A stretch of 64,000 bases of DNA. Source: Acorus gramineus (taxonomy: Eukaryota > Streptophyta > Magnoliopsida > Acorales > Acoraceae). Every line of letters begins with the position of its first letter. Positions within the stretch are counted from its first letter, which is position 1. Location of the stretch: NCBI GenBank assembly GCA_030737835.1, contig CM060847.1:16530656-16594655 (forward strand), read 5' to 3'. The notes beneath the pieces were generated by a model that was not told the DNA's origin, did no database searches, and saw only the letters and a program-made list of their open reading frames with translations. The position numbers and the translations under genes are program-made. This document shows, in pieces, positions 10,285 to 22,290 of the stretch.

Positions 10285-11220
10285 AGTCGGAAGGTGGGAC
10301 GTTGCTTCCTTTTATTCCCTTATGAACAAAATGACACACAGTCTCGGGCGTCTTTGTATGTAGTCGACATCATTTTTAAAAGTTTTACAATCATTCATTA
10401 AAATATATATTGTTATGTAAAATAAAATACACACTAAAATATTATAGCATATATTTTTTAAAAAATAAAAAATAAATCACTGATATACATTACGATAGAG
10501 CTTATACTTGTATATAACAGTTTATGAAAATATAAATGATATTGTAAAATGAATCGTATATTGATTGATGGCTTTGCACTTCGATTGTAGTGGCTTTCTA
10601 GAGTGGATTTTTGTGTTTCCTCATTTGTACTTTCTTTCCCTTTCCTAAAGTGGTTCTCATTTCGGGGATGGGTGAGTAAATATTAAATAATTAAATTTTT
10701 AATATTCAAATGTTTGTGTTAATGCATGTTAATTTTATTTTTAAATATAATTCTGATGGTTAAATAATATTCTATTAAGCATCTAAACGTAATTTTTTGA
10801 AAAACATAAAATGTTTTTAACGAGACTGAGATCCTGCCCTTCGGAGAAGCAAAGAGGATGTGTATGTGATAAATATGTCAGGTATTCAAGTTACTACTAC
10901 TGTTATGTTTTCGTGTAATTAATATGGTGGGGACCATGAAAGGAGGTTAGGATTATCAGAGTTCAAGACAATTGGAATTTCTGTGTTGGCCCAGTAGAAA
11001 TAGGACACCTGGCAATTTTTTTTCGCGTGGAGCTGGTTATGTGAAAAGTCTCTCCCATTTGTTTTGTTTTGTTTTATTTTATTTTAATGTTTGTCATAAA
11101 CAATAAAAAAATTTATAGTCAAATTTTTTTTTCCCATCAATTCTGCTCATTTTTTCGATGAATATATATATATTTCTATATATATAAATATAATAGTCTT
11201 TAGGGAAAGTCTTTAAAATT
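10285..11220. other. Intergenic, AT-rich
   Basis: No gene is visible. A short atatata run lies at 11164-11190. Confidence 0.35.
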
Positions 11221-11294
11221 TTGAACAATAATGAAATTCTGAACAGTAAAGCCATAATTTCTATCAACAAAATTTCGTGGAGACTGAAACCTAA

Positions 11295-11300
11295 TTTATT
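11295..11300 (-). terminator. Poly(A) signal AATAAA
   Basis: The minus strand reads GATCAATAAATTAGG in the 3' flank of the gene at 11528-11905. The position is conserved with the paralog at 43804-43809. Confidence 0.5.
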
Positions 11301-11527
11301 GATCCGGCAACATAAAACAACGATTACACTAAATCCAGAACTCAAGTATAAAAAGTACAAACCACTTCAACAACATATAAAGAAGACATACACGTATAGT
11401 AAGATAAAAGGGAGGAGGATCTCCTCGACATACACACACCCCCAATAGCAATCGTTGCCAGACCAAGTTCGACCCACATCAGACGTCGGGGGCCATTTAC
11501 AAGGAGTGGAGACGGGAACCTCTGTTT

Positions 11528-11905
11528 TCACAGGTTCAAACGGAGGAGAACCAAACCCATATTGAGTATGAAGAACATCGTGACAGCATAAACCATGACA
11601 AGAACCTCCCCAAACGAGGTCTCTGTCGTCGCCGTCGGGAGGTTGAAGAGCGCACCCGCCGAGAGCGCGATCGCCCAGATTGCAAGCCTCGAGACTGCAT
11701 CACCCGGTGGTGTCTGACAGCGGTTCGGGGAAGGAGACGGTGGTGCTGTTCGGCGGAGCAGGGAGACGGAGAGGAGGCACAGACCCACGACGAATGCGGC
11801 ATAAGCGATGATGGAATAGACGATGATGAAGATTCCCGGGGGAGACATGGGGAGGTTCAATAGGCCAGCTGCGGAGAGGGTAATGACCCAGCGAGAGAAC
11901 TTCAT
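11528..11905 (-). CDS. Small four-helix membrane protein (two-unit form), copy 2, shortened tail
   Basis: The gene is 125 codons, beginning MKFSRWVITLSAAGLLNLP. It has two tandem helix-pair units separated by RRTAPPSPSPNR; the second unit reads LSAGALFNLPTATTETSFGE. The frame stops right after LVLLRLNL at a TGA where both two-unit paralogs have a sense codon (CGA in copy 1) and continue for about 17 residues (KQR.PSPLL...DV). The missing tail is therefore a one-base nonsense change, and its codons are still readable downstream. The TATA box, 5' leader and 3' flank match the copies at 9256-9729 and 43970-44416, so this is a duplicated gene with its own promoter. Function is unknown. Confidence 0.6.
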   Translation of the reverse strand: MKFSRWVITLSAAGLLNLPMSPPGIFIIVYSIIAYAAFVVGLCLLSVSLLRRTAPPSPSPNRCQTPPGDAVSRLAIWAIALSAGALFNLPTATTETSFGEVLVMVYAVTMFFILNMGLVLLRLNL

Positions 11906-11992
11906 GAATGAGTGGTGTAGTGGTGGTGGTGGGAGACGGGTTGAGGAAGAGGAGGGGAGGAGATAGATGTATGTTTGGGAGGGTCATGAATG

Positions 11993-12000
11993 TTTATATC
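11993..12000 (-). promoter_or_regulatory. TATA box of the gene at 11528-11905
   Basis: GATATAAA on the minus strand, about 90 bp before the ATG. Confidence 0.5.
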
Positions 12001-12145
12001 AAGATGCGATTCAGAGGTTCAATGTCAGCGAATTGTCTGGTTTTCTTGACTGTATTTTTTTTTTTTTATTATTTTTATATATAAAATGATGTGACGTTTG
12101 ACGTTTAATTATTTGATGAGAGACTCAACGAGAAGAACAAAAAAA

Positions 12146-14255
12146 ATCAACATAGGCTCTTGTAGGTTGGCTTCGGATTGTCCGTGTTTTGTCAGAGGAT
12201 TGTTCCTGTAGCATCCAATGGAAATTGACCATGCGAAATTGGAATTTGTAAAAAGGTAGTGTTTTTTTCTCAATCGCAAGCCACCGCAAAGGAATGGGAT
12301 CTTTTCTAACATACTCTTAACAAATTTTCATTCTCAAATCCCTCACACAGTATTCATTCTCAAAAATATTCTAACAAAAAATTTCCCTAACAAAAAAGTT
12401 TATTTCTAAAATACACTCCACTACATCCCACAACATCTTATCCTAAAAAAAGTAAATCTTACAAAATTTGGAATCAACAACTTTCCCATAAGTTTTTTTT
12501 TAATTTCGCTTGTCTTCGTCTACTCATTAAAGAATAACTACTTACTTGAAAATTTTGATTTTCAAATATATGCTTTAATATCTAATATGCTATTATAAGT
12601 TTTAATGTAATATTTTGAAGCCCTCTCCCATGTTAAATTTGTACAAATTTTTTTATACATAATGCAGTTGTGAACAAATAAATAAATAAATTCCTAATGC
12701 CATGTTTAAGTAATGTAACACATTATTGATACCAACAATTAAAAACTCACATGTATTTAATTAACAACGGCTAATATATATAGGCAAAAAAAACAAAAAC
12801 AAATGTTTATTAGGCATGTGAGACTAACAGAAGCAACTGAAAATTTTCAATACATACCTATTGACATAGATTTACATTATATTATTCTGTAATCTATGAA
12901 TGGTTATGGAAAATGACATATCAGCCCTTTAAAATTCTAATCTTAATTCAAATAATTGGGTTCTTATATGATGTATCATTTTTTGGTTGTTTTTTCTTAA
13001 TGAACTAACGTTGGATAGGATTACACTAATATATTTTATTTTTTATGCAGGTACAAGAAGCATTTGTTGCTGTCACTCAATTTAGCCAAACGACATATTC
13101 TAGTGTGACACACACACACACATGAATGGAGAACAATAGAGCTCCCATTTAACATTTTACGGTGATTAAAAATCTACATATATTATAGTTGGGAGTTAAA
13201 TTTCACCACATATTACCAAACATTTAACTATGGGATATGATATTTTTTTGGTATTTTTTGCATAAATTTGTAAATGGATATGTGACGCACATATATGCTT
13301 TAGCAAATATTATATATAGAACTAGATCTTTGTGTCAATAGTGGGACAATTGATAAATTCTGTTTATGTGCACAAAATTGTAACACTTGTTGACAATTGC
13401 ATTATGTCTATTTTTTTTTTGTACATATTTAACATGGGACAGGGCTTCAAAAGTTTAACTTAAAACTTATAATAGCATATTAGATATTAAAACATACATT
13501 CGAAAATCAAAATTTTCAAATAAATAGTTTTCCTTTAATGAGCAGACGAAGAGAGGCTTTTTTATGTGAAAATTGTTGGTTCCAAATATTGTGAGATTTA
13601 CTTTTTAGGATCACACGTTGTGTGGGATGTTGTGGAGTGTATTTTAAGAATAAATTTTTTATAAGGGTATTTTGGAAAAGATCTCATCATATGATGGAGT
13701 ATTTTGGGAATGAATATTGTGTGAGGGACTGGGAATGAAAACTTGTTAGGGGTATTTTAGAAAGATCCCATCCCTTTGGGGAGACGTGTGAGTAGGGGTG
13801 GTAAGCGAGGAGCCTAGTTGAAGCTCGTTCGAGCTCATTCGATTAGATAAACGGATCGAGCTTGATCAATTTTTAAAGCTCAGTTGTAAATGAACTAAGC
13901 CCAAGCACATACGAGCTCGTTTTATATATAATTGTTTAGTGATGATTTTCGAATATGATTATCTATTTTTAACATGTTATCTATTTTCTGTATATTTTAA
14001 TTGTTAAACAAATGTTTTTTTTAGTTAAACTCTGCTCGTTTTACAAACAAGCTAAGCCGAGTCTGAGTCAAGTCTAAATATAAATGAATCAAGTTTAGAC
14101 ATGTCAAAGCTCGACTCATTTGACTCGTTTACAACCTCTACGAATGAGTGAGAAAAAACACACACCTTTTTCATTAATTTCTATTGGATGCTACAGGAAC
14201 AACCTTGTAATAAAACACGGATGATTCGAAGCCTTCTTGTAGGGCTCAAAAAAGG
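12146..14255. mobile_element. Long-TIR element (Mutator-like?), about 2.1 kb
   Basis: Inverted arms of several hundred bp: 12146-12700 pairs with 13390-14255. Examples are gttcctgtagcatccaat (left) against the same phrase inverted at 14190-14210, and taatatctaatatgctatta against its inverse at 13470-13490. The right arm is interrupted by the MITE at 13793-14140. The middle (12700-13390) is AT-rich and non-coding. Long TIRs without a gene suggest a non-autonomous Mutator-like element; no target duplication was fixed. Confidence 0.65.
13793..14140. mobile_element. hAT-type MITE (TAGGGGTGG family), copy 2
   Basis: The left end TAGGGGTGGTAAGCGAGG and right end tcgtttacaacctcta resemble copy 1 at 2342-2762. 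The flanks cgtgtgag (13785-13792) and cgaatgag (14141-14148) match at 6 of 8. It is inserted in the right arm of the long-TIR element, so it is younger than that element. Confidence 0.75.
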
Positions 14256-15490
14256 TTTATTGAATGGGATCCTTTCGCCCCGTGCTGACTAGGAAAAACT
14301 GATGGGTGAATGGATCAAATATCTCTGGGCCAGTAGCCCGATTATTTTCTTGTCTTAATTTTACTTTATTTTTACGCCTATGCAATCTTGTCTCTTTTTT
14401 TATTTGCCCCTGATGACCTGATCAATACCACCTCATTTTATGATACCCAAACTACCCCATTGATTTCCCCCAAAAAAAACCCTCTCTCTCTCTCTCCTCC
14501 CCCCCCCCCCCTAAACACTCTCTCTCCCACTCTCTCCTGAGTTTATCCAGTGGTTAATCAGTGGTTCATTTATGTTTTTAATTTAATTTTATAGATGATA
14601 TTATATTTTTATTTTGTAAACGGTAATCATTGGTTCTATAATGTAATTTTTATAATTGATAATTACATTTATCTAATTTTTAATTATATTTTTGTAATTG
14701 GACATTATAGTTGAGAATGTGTAGTTATGAAAAGTCACGAGTAAAAAAAAATGAGACAATATTTTAAGACTTAGTTTGATAAAGTGATAAATTTTTAGGA
14801 TAAATTAGTTTAATTTATGGGGATAAAAAAATTATTATTTTTATCCAGATTTGTATTTGATAATACTTTTTATTATCCTCATTTTTTGTGTTCTTATCCT
14901 CAATCTTGTATTTCGATCAAGTATGGGATAACTTCAAATTTTTTATAAAAATATCAGATCTACACTTCCTATTAATGGGGCATTAATATTGTTTAGTAAA
15001 ACACATTCTTTTCTTTTCTTTTTTGAAGGGTAGTCATAAATGTTATCTCAATTTTACAAAATAGGGATAAAAAATTGTGATAAAATCTGTTTCACCTTTT
15101 ACCCATAACAAACTATCTCCATTTTTATCTCAAAATGTAGACAATTGTCCATACTTTATACTATTTTTTTTTAATACTATGTGGGATAATTTAATTTAAA
15201 TTTTTTCTTATCCCAACTTTTTATTCATATATCAAACTAAATCTAAGGGTACAAAATTCAAGGATAGAAAAATAATCCCCCTGTTAGTCCGAGGACCTTT
15301 AAGCCACTCACCAAAAACTGATATGATACCTACATCCCCTTAAAACATGACGAAGGACGGGTTGGGACTTAGGGGTGCATGGAAGAGGGGTGTGAGAGTT
15401 TATACGAGAGCTTTGAATGTGTTTCAATTAGACATATTTATTACAGTCATGTGACATGGGCCCAAAGCTTAGACTCATTCCATTGAAAAA
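14256..15490. other. Intergenic, with a CT/C-run microsatellite
   Basis: (ct)n, a poly-C tract and another (ct)n block lie at about 14480-14536. The rest is AT-rich with no gene recognised. Confidence 0.4.
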
Positions 15491-16035
15491 CTTTAATAAA
15501 TGTTTTTAACTCATTGATTCTCTGTTTAATTTTTTTAAAAAGTGAAAAGGACAAAGATAGTACTATCCTTCTTAAGTTTTTTTTGGTCCAATACAACACT
15601 CCCTTGTTAGGTAACTACATTCCAATACTACAATCACTCTTTCAGTTACATTTTTATGATATCTACATATTTACAGTTATATTCGATGAAATTTAAATAC
15701 AGTTACATTTTAAGAAATTCATATGCATGTTTAAAATTGGAAAACTCAATTGCGTTGAAAATTTAAGAATAATTAAATTCAGATATATTGTTCCAGATTC
15801 AATTACATTCTACAAAATTCAGATACATGTTAAAATTTAAATACTCTATTACATTAAAAATTCTGTTATAATTAAAATTCATATACATTGTTTCAGATTT
15901 AGTTATATTATATGAAATCCATATGAATGTTCAAAATTGAAAACACGGTTGTATTGAAAATTTAGCTATAATAAAAATTCAGATAAATTGTTTTAAATTA
16001 TGTTACGTTCTATGAAAACCAATGAATATTTAAAT
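15491..16035. repeat. Degenerate tandem array
   Basis: Blocks of about 60-120 bp containing 'attcaratacatrtt', 'attacattctryaaaattca' and 'gttgaaaatttaagaataa' recur four or five times. It is non-coding. Confidence 0.5.
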
Positions 16036-16366
16036 TTAAAAATTGCGTTGGAAATTCAAAAGAAAAAAAAATACATATAGTTTAAAAAAAAAACAACTTT
16101 TACAAGGCACAACATCCCTCTTATCCTTGTTCACCTTCTTCTTCATCTTCTCTTCAAGGAATCCAAGAAACTCAACGACTGCCTCCTCATCGAAAGGGAT
16201 CCGAAGCCCACCAACCTGTTTGAACCCGAACTTCTCCCTCACCACCTCCATCAGAACTCAAAAATTAGGCGTGCTCAGGTACTCCGCCGATATCACGAAC
16301 TTCCTCATCCCCTCCCCACCGTACAGTGTCACGCACCCCCTCGGAACCGCCGCGGCCGCCTCCTTC
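16036..16366 (-). pseudogene. SAUR-family (small auxin-up RNA) pseudogene
   Basis: The minus strand encodes VPRGCVTLYGG, then MRKFVISAEYLSTPNF, an in-frame TGA at 16258-16260, then MEVVREKFGFKQVGGLRIPF and DEEAVVEFLGFLEE. This is the SAUR core (basic/Cys strand, RFV-type strand, YLxxPxF, the G-F/Y-G stretch and the 'GGLxIP' loop). SAURs are small intron-less auxin-response proteins that act on PP2C.D phosphatases and cell expansion. The 5' end is lost: a TAG stop sits just before the first SAUR-like codon (16364-16366) and no start is visible. The TGA splits the domain. Confidence 0.8.
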
Positions 16367-16540
16367 TAATGCTCCAATTTGTTGCACCCGTGAGGGTTTC
16401 AAGAAGGAGAGGAAGTGGGACCAAAATGTTTTTTTTTTTGAGATTTTATTTTGTGTAGAAAAAAAAGGTGAAATTTTTTTTTCGTGTAGAAAAAAAAAAA
16501 CTTGAGATTTTATTATTAAACAAAAAGAGAAAATTAATTA

Positions 16541-17026
16541 GGGGTTCTTGTGGTCACCCGTTGATTATTGTTAGGTCCCTGAATTTTATCAAATTTTTTT
16601 ATGTCCCTAAGACAGTGAAAAATTATCTTTAGGTCCCTCCAGCAGGATGTTATTCAAAAATACTGAAAATACCCCCATCCAATTATTTTAGTACATTGTT
16701 AATACTCCCCAATACATTATTAAGTATCTCCCGTACACTATTAACGCTCCCAAATACATTGTTAACATTCGCATAAAATACCCCCCCCCTCAATTATTTC
16801 AGTACACTGTGAATACTCCATAGTACATTGTTATGTATCTCCGATACATTGTTAACATTTCTTAGTACATTGTTAATCTTCATATAATTGGATGAGAACA
16901 TTTTATGTATTTTTGAACAACATCCGGTTAGAGGGACCTAAAGATAATTTTTCATCGTTCTAGGGACCTAAAAAATATAAAAAATCCAATGACCTAAAAA
17001 TAATCGACATGTGACCAAAAGGACCC
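16541..17026. mobile_element. MITE-like element with about 90-bp TIRs
   Basis: The left end ggggttcttgtggtcac and right end (inverted) gggtccttttggtcac continue as inverted repeats through 'aggtccct' phrases. The middle is an imperfect array of 'tacattgttaatactcc' units. The flanks are attaatta and ataattaa. Confidence 0.65.
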
Positions 17027-17639
17027 ATAATTAATTTTTCCTTCTTTTAAGTGAGATAGTTTTTAGAATATGAGTGCACTACAAGAGAAGTGGGTTACAG
17101 TGACGGTTTATAACTATCATTATAAGCCATAAACCGTTTCTAATACATTGATGATGTTTATGCATACGTTGTTATATGTGGTGTCTTATTATGTATATAG
17201 TAGCATTATGACATATGTATAATGACGGTTAAAAACCGTAACTATACGCATCTTATAGTGATGGTTATTAAACGTCACGATAAGTGCATCAAATTTCAAG
17301 AACTAAAGGAAATGGTGACGATTGAAAACCGTAGCATTTTATGATATAGCGATAATTTTAAACCGTTGCTGAATATTGAAAATCATTTAAAATTATTCGC
17401 ACAATATTGATTACATTCATTTCAAATATTTGTTCAAACAAAAATAAAATTTATAATAAAATTTGATAATATTCCAAATATTATATAAAAGATAATATTT
17501 GAATATATTTAGAATTACAATCATTAAAAGTCAATAACAAATGTCATCTAATGATCTTTAGATAAATCAGATAAACTAGACGATGACTAACTAAATTGAG
17601 AAATAAACTATCACATCTGTTATTGTATCTTCTCTTACA

Positions 17640-17735
17640 TGCATCCGCTTCACTTGTTGTTGAACCTCTTGCAAAATCTGCTGCTCCATTTGTTGTCGCA
17701 TTTGCTCCATCTACTGCTGCATCTGTTTGCTAGAT
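17640..17735 (-). pseudogene. Remnant of a CACTA-encoded protein C-terminus
   Basis: The minus strand reads a Gln/Met-rich coiled-coil-like segment (MEQMRQQMEQQILQEVQQQV), then KRMHVREDTITD and a stop. An in-frame TAG precedes it. Such MQQQM repeats are typical of the C-terminus of plant En/Spm-associated (Ptta/En/Spm) proteins. Confidence 0.5.
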
Positions 17736-20320
17736 AAACCAAATACCAAACTCACGTCATGAAACATCTAAAAGAGAAAACCCTCCTCTGTATTCTCTTC
17801 AATATTAGAGTCACAAAACAGAGCAAAAAAAAAAAAACTATACACATATAGAAAAATCATGAGAACCTACCATCACATATTCATAAAAAAAAAAGTCCCT
17901 GGTCAATTGGTACATACAGATTCATGAGATAGAAATTTTAGCAATAAATACGTTATTGCGTAAAAATAATTATGGAACTAGAAACATGTCACATTCCATT
18001 AGCATCATAGCAACACATGCCATATTTTGTTTGCTAGGATTCTATATCTCATCTTCCATTATAGGCTTTTTTTTTATATAAGAAGTTGGATGAACAAAAC
18101 ACAATGATAGGCTGTTAGCTTCACTTGCTTGATTTCTGTAATATATATATATAACCATTGTTTTCTTGAATCAAGATGTAATAATTGATGAGCTGTATTG
18201 GAAAGTTAGCATGTCTTTCTATTATTACATAAAAATTATGTAGACTTCACTGTCTTCAAGAACAGGAGGGGTTTTGCTGAGGATGATCCTTCTTTTTTTT
18301 GGCAGATTAGGAAAGGGATGGTTCAAATGCATATGTTCAAACTTATAAAAATACCAAAAGAACATGCCTTGGTTCAAATATTTTACTCAAGAGCTAATAG
18401 AAAGTAAAGCTTAAAGGATGTCCAAGTTCCACTCTGCTTCAGAATTCTTGAGGACTTCCTCTTCAATCAAACAAGAGTCAGTGTTAAGGAGTCTTGGGTT
18501 CTATATAATACTCAGGTTATAGATTCCTATAGCGAATTTGAACCTATAGTGAATTTGAACCCATAGAGAATTTGAAGATATGTATGACCACAAACAAAAT
18601 ATGACAATTTAATTTGGTACCCAGAGGTAGCAATTAGTCAGTCACAAGATTGTAGCCTAGTAACCTCTAGATCAAACTATACATCTGGAAGGTAAACTCA
18701 ATCTAATATTAAACCTTTTATGAAAGCTTGACATAATACTCCTGCACAGTTATTATGCTGTTAAGTTACCTAACAATCATGTAAGTTTTCATGGACTTGA
18801 TGAAGTTGATTTTTTTTTCTGTGTCAAATAATGCTCTGCAGCTTTTAATGCAAATATAGACAAACAAAGATTAATGGAGCAGAGGAAATTAAGATGCAAT
18901 TGATGTAATGAAACAAAAAAGGAGTGAAACAAAATGAAACAAGTATTCATTCATTTGCTCATCACCAAAAATCCACTGATTTCTTCCTCAGCTTCTGGAA
19001 GGTCAGAAATACACACAAAAAAAAAATCATATCCACACAAAAATATGACAAGATCAACAATGGTATTAGATTATTTCAGTAATAGAAAAGAACTACTAAC
19101 ATTCACCAGTTTCTGGGTTTTGTGTTGCACATGCACAGAGGATGTTAAAGAGGTTGTCCACTGCAATACACAACAGTCAAGAAAATATATCATAACAGCA
19201 ACTCAACTAACTCTGCTTTTATCAACATCTAGAATCATCTTTATTGATAACATGCTAATAAAAAAAAATTCAACACAAACAGGGGCTTCACTTCACCCAT
19301 ACGTCTTTATAAAACAAACAAGTGGGAAAGGATGAAAACCTTTTTTTATTTATGAAAATCAAATATTTGCTCTCAATTTTTTTCACATGTTCATGCTAGT
19401 GTAGAGTGAACTCCTTACATAATGGAGCTCTACATGCATTAGACACTATTATTGCTCTTTATATAGCAATTGATGTTGAGATATTACATATACATGCATG
19501 AAGGTGTCACGTGTTTTGCCACACAATTCATCTAGTGGTATTTACATACACTCAGAGTAGAAATTAACTGTTTTTCTCTTTATGAAGATCCAATTATACA
19601 AGATTCAATGTTAAAAGAAAGCCTTGAAAGCAAGAATTTGGTTAATGCAATAAAACAATAGCATAAATGTCACCTGTTCTTGTTACAACATCACAACACC
19701 CCCACCCCCCCCCCCCCCCCCCAAAAAAAAAAAAAAGTAATATTCATCAGAGACAAAATAATTTTTAAGTTAAAACCAATCAGAATCTCCCCCAAACATC
19801 GATCTTGACCAAATATCTTCAACATCTAATCATTTCTTTTAAGAAAGAATCATATACCCTCCAAAAAAAAAAGAATCATATAAACCCCCCTCGGAATTTT
19901 TTTTCTCTTATTTACACTGGTTCAGCATAAACTTATTAGAACAAATTAACTATCATTTCTCTTATTTACAGTTGTCCACCGCAATATACACAGTCAAGTC
20001 TGAGTAAATCATAACATGCATTTCTACACCCTCCAAAAAAAATACATTTCTACAACTATGGATAGTTACAATACTACACATTGACATGCACGCTATCTAG
20101 CTCAAAAATAACTAAATCATTAGAACTATTAATGGAATTGAACAGTCCATGAAAAAATACCCTTCATTGTTTAGTTTATAAAAATTAGTCACACAAGCAT
20201 TATCACAAACATTTACACAACAATTTCATCAGAAAAATTCATCACTGGATCAATTTCACCTAAAAATGCTGAAACTAGTGAATAAAAATAGAGAGAATCG
20301 ATTTTACCCAAATTTGCCTG
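17736..20320. other. CACTA interior, no intact gene
   Basis: The interior is AT-rich, probably introns or decayed transposase sequence. A block 'gttgtccaccgcaatayaca..cagtcaag' occurs twice (about 19153-19190 and 19971-20010), suggesting an old internal duplication. A C/A homopolymer run lies at 19697-19736. The plus frame 18934-19335 has no recognisable content. Confidence 0.45.
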
Positions 20321-20588
20321 AGGTCAAGCCTTGTTGTCCCACAAACACCATGGATTAGAGAGAAAACTCATCGGCAGGAGAGAGAAAACTCGTCGGCAGG
20401 CACTGAGCTTCAAAAGCGGAGAGAATTAGAGAGAGATTTGCACAACAAACCAATCAAAGGAGAGGAGAGGAGAGAGGGTAGGTTGCTTGACTAATGGAGT
20501 TGGTCGTTAGGGTTGTGGAGGAGATGGAGAGATTGCCCGCACATGTGGTGGTCGCCGCCCGGTGGAGGAGAAGGTCACGCAACTGTTG

Positions 20589-20720
20589 GTCGCTGGTGGA
20601 GGTGGTCGACACCAATAGAGGTGGTCGCCGGTGGAGGCGGTCGATGCCAGTAGAGGTGGTCACCGGTGGAGGCGGCCGATGCCAGTAGAGGTGGTTGCAC
20701 AGGTGGAGATGGTCGACGCC
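20589..20720. repeat. 35-bp minisatellite in the CACTA leader exon
   Basis: There are about three and a half units of 'gtcgccggtggaggcggtcg' followed by 'atgccagtagaggtg'. It lies in a TC-rich (minus strand) leader-like patch that ends at a possible donor near 20320. Confidence 0.65.
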
Positions 20721-21395
20721 CGGTGGAGAAGGGTTTGATGTTTGGTTTGTTGAATTGTTTTGATGGAAATTGTTTTAATATTTGACTCGGGTTGCGTCCC
20801 GGGCCGGGTTCGCGGATCCGGGTCATGCTGGGAGGACCCGGGTCGGATGCTGGGAGGACTCGGGTCGGATGCTGGGAGTGCTCGGGTCGGATGCTGGGAG
20901 TGCTCGGGTTGGGTGCCGGGTCGGGCGCGCGAGATGATCCGGAACGCTCGATACAGGCTGGTAGGAGCTGTCCCAGCAGATCCTGGGAAATCCGGGCAGG
21001 ATCAGCGGTGCCCGGGCAGATCTGTCGGGCGCGACAGATCCCGAGTAATCCGGGCAGATTCAACCGCGCGGCAGGGCACGACGCGGCAGGGCGTGGCAGG
21101 GCGCGACGCTGCAGGGCACCGGGCAGGACACGGCGCGACAGGACGCAACAGGGCGCGCGGCAGGGCACCGGGCAGGGCAGGGCAGGGCTGGGCACGCGGC
21201 AGGGCGCGGCGCGACAGGGCACGACGCGACAGGGCACCGAGCAGGGCAGGGCTGGGTGCAGGGCTGCACGAGCAGCGGCAGGGCTGCGCGCGTCAGCGGC
21301 AGCGGCAGGGGCACGACGGCGACGGCGACGGCAGGGGCACAACGGTGACGGCGAAGGATTCCAAAAAAAAAAAAAACTAGGGTTTTTTAATTTCT

Positions 21396-21408
21396 GGCTC
21401 TGATACCA
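21396..21408 (-). other. Primer-binding site (tRNA-iMet type)
   Basis: TGGTATCAGAGCC on the minus strand, directly next to the LTR. Confidence 0.9.
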
Positions 21409-21543
21409 TGATAGAAACAGAGAATAAAATAATAGGAATCCCTGTATTCCACTTAGGGTTTAATCCCTTTATATATACAAATGTGTAGGAGTTACACGTG
21501 TAATACAGTACACATATTATAAGATAACACATGTAATCTAACA
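21409..21543 (-). repeat. copia 5' LTR (135 bp)
   Basis: It begins TGTTAGATTACATG and ends TTTCTATCA on the minus strand. It contains tatataaagggattaaac, shared with the solo LTR at 2937-3060; the two are relatives. Confidence 0.85.
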
Positions 21544-21930
21544 GACGGGAATTCAGGTCGTTCAGGTGGCGCGTTTTTGTTTCGGTGAAATTCAGGTCGC
21601 GCATTTTTGACGAAATGTTTCAATTTGTTTTAAAAGAAAATTTTAGTTCAGGCTTTTAAGAACGGTTACGATAAAAAAAAATTATTTAAACTATGGTAAC
21701 ATTTAATAAACTGTTATCTAAAGTGTTTTACAATGATAGTTATATTAAAATTGTTACTTAAAGTATTGAATATTGTGTAAAAATTTACAGGTCAAACTAA
21801 AATAAATTGGTTGTGTCTATTTAGCTACAGTTTTATATAAAGCGTAGCTTATGTATATATACAAGGATAATTTCAATCAACCGTTGCTACATTAATGTCA
21901 CTGTATCACATTTTTTTTTTTGTAGTGGTG

Positions 21931-22248
21931 TTAAGTGAGATAATTTTTTATAATGACACAAAAGTTATTTTTATCTATTGGTGTAAATGAACCATGATAT
22001 GTAATTCTATCACCTACTGTAAAATAGTTATCTCGGATTTTTCTTAATTTATCCAAATATAGCTATTGGGTTTCTTCTTTTAAAACAAACAATTTTTTTT
22101 TTCTTACTCCCCTTTATTATCTTTTATTCCTTGATTATGTCTCACCCCAATGGGGAGTTGAGGAATGAAACAATGTGGACCCCACGTGTCTATATGATTA
22201 ATGTATGTATTCTCCCCCCATGTGAACCAATATATACTCTCACACACA

Positions 22249-22285
<37 letters not shown>

Positions 22286-22290
22286 GCGGT
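21931..22290. repeat. Intergenic plus (at)n microsatellite
   Basis: A (ta)n run lies at 22247-22282. The CACTA right flank (ttaagtgagataattttt, from 21931) resembles the left flank (17048-17065). Confidence 0.55.

Larger units (their letters stand above)
20760..21543 (-). mobile_element. Truncated copia element: 5' LTR, primer site, GC-rich leader
   Basis: Order on the minus strand: LTR 21409-21543, primer site 21396-21408, then a GC-rich repetitive leader down to about 20760, where the copia sequence ends without Gag. It is nested in the CACTA element. Open frames on both strands in the leader are compositional. Confidence 0.8.
17077..21927 (-). mobile_element. CACTA (En/Spm) element, 4.85 kb, non-autonomous, with nested copia piece
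   Basis: The left end is CACTACAAGAGAAGTGGG and the right end (inverted) CACTACAAAAAAAAAAATG. The 3-bp duplication GTG is perfect (17074-17076 and 21928-21930), as expected for CACTA. Both ends carry subterminal repeats around aacggtt / aaccgt (17100-17370 and 21655-21900). A transposase C-terminal remnant remains at 17640-17735 and a leader-exon-like patch at 20320-20760, both read on the minus strand. A copia LTR, primer site and leader are nested at 20760-21543. No intact transposase frame is left. Confidence 0.85.
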
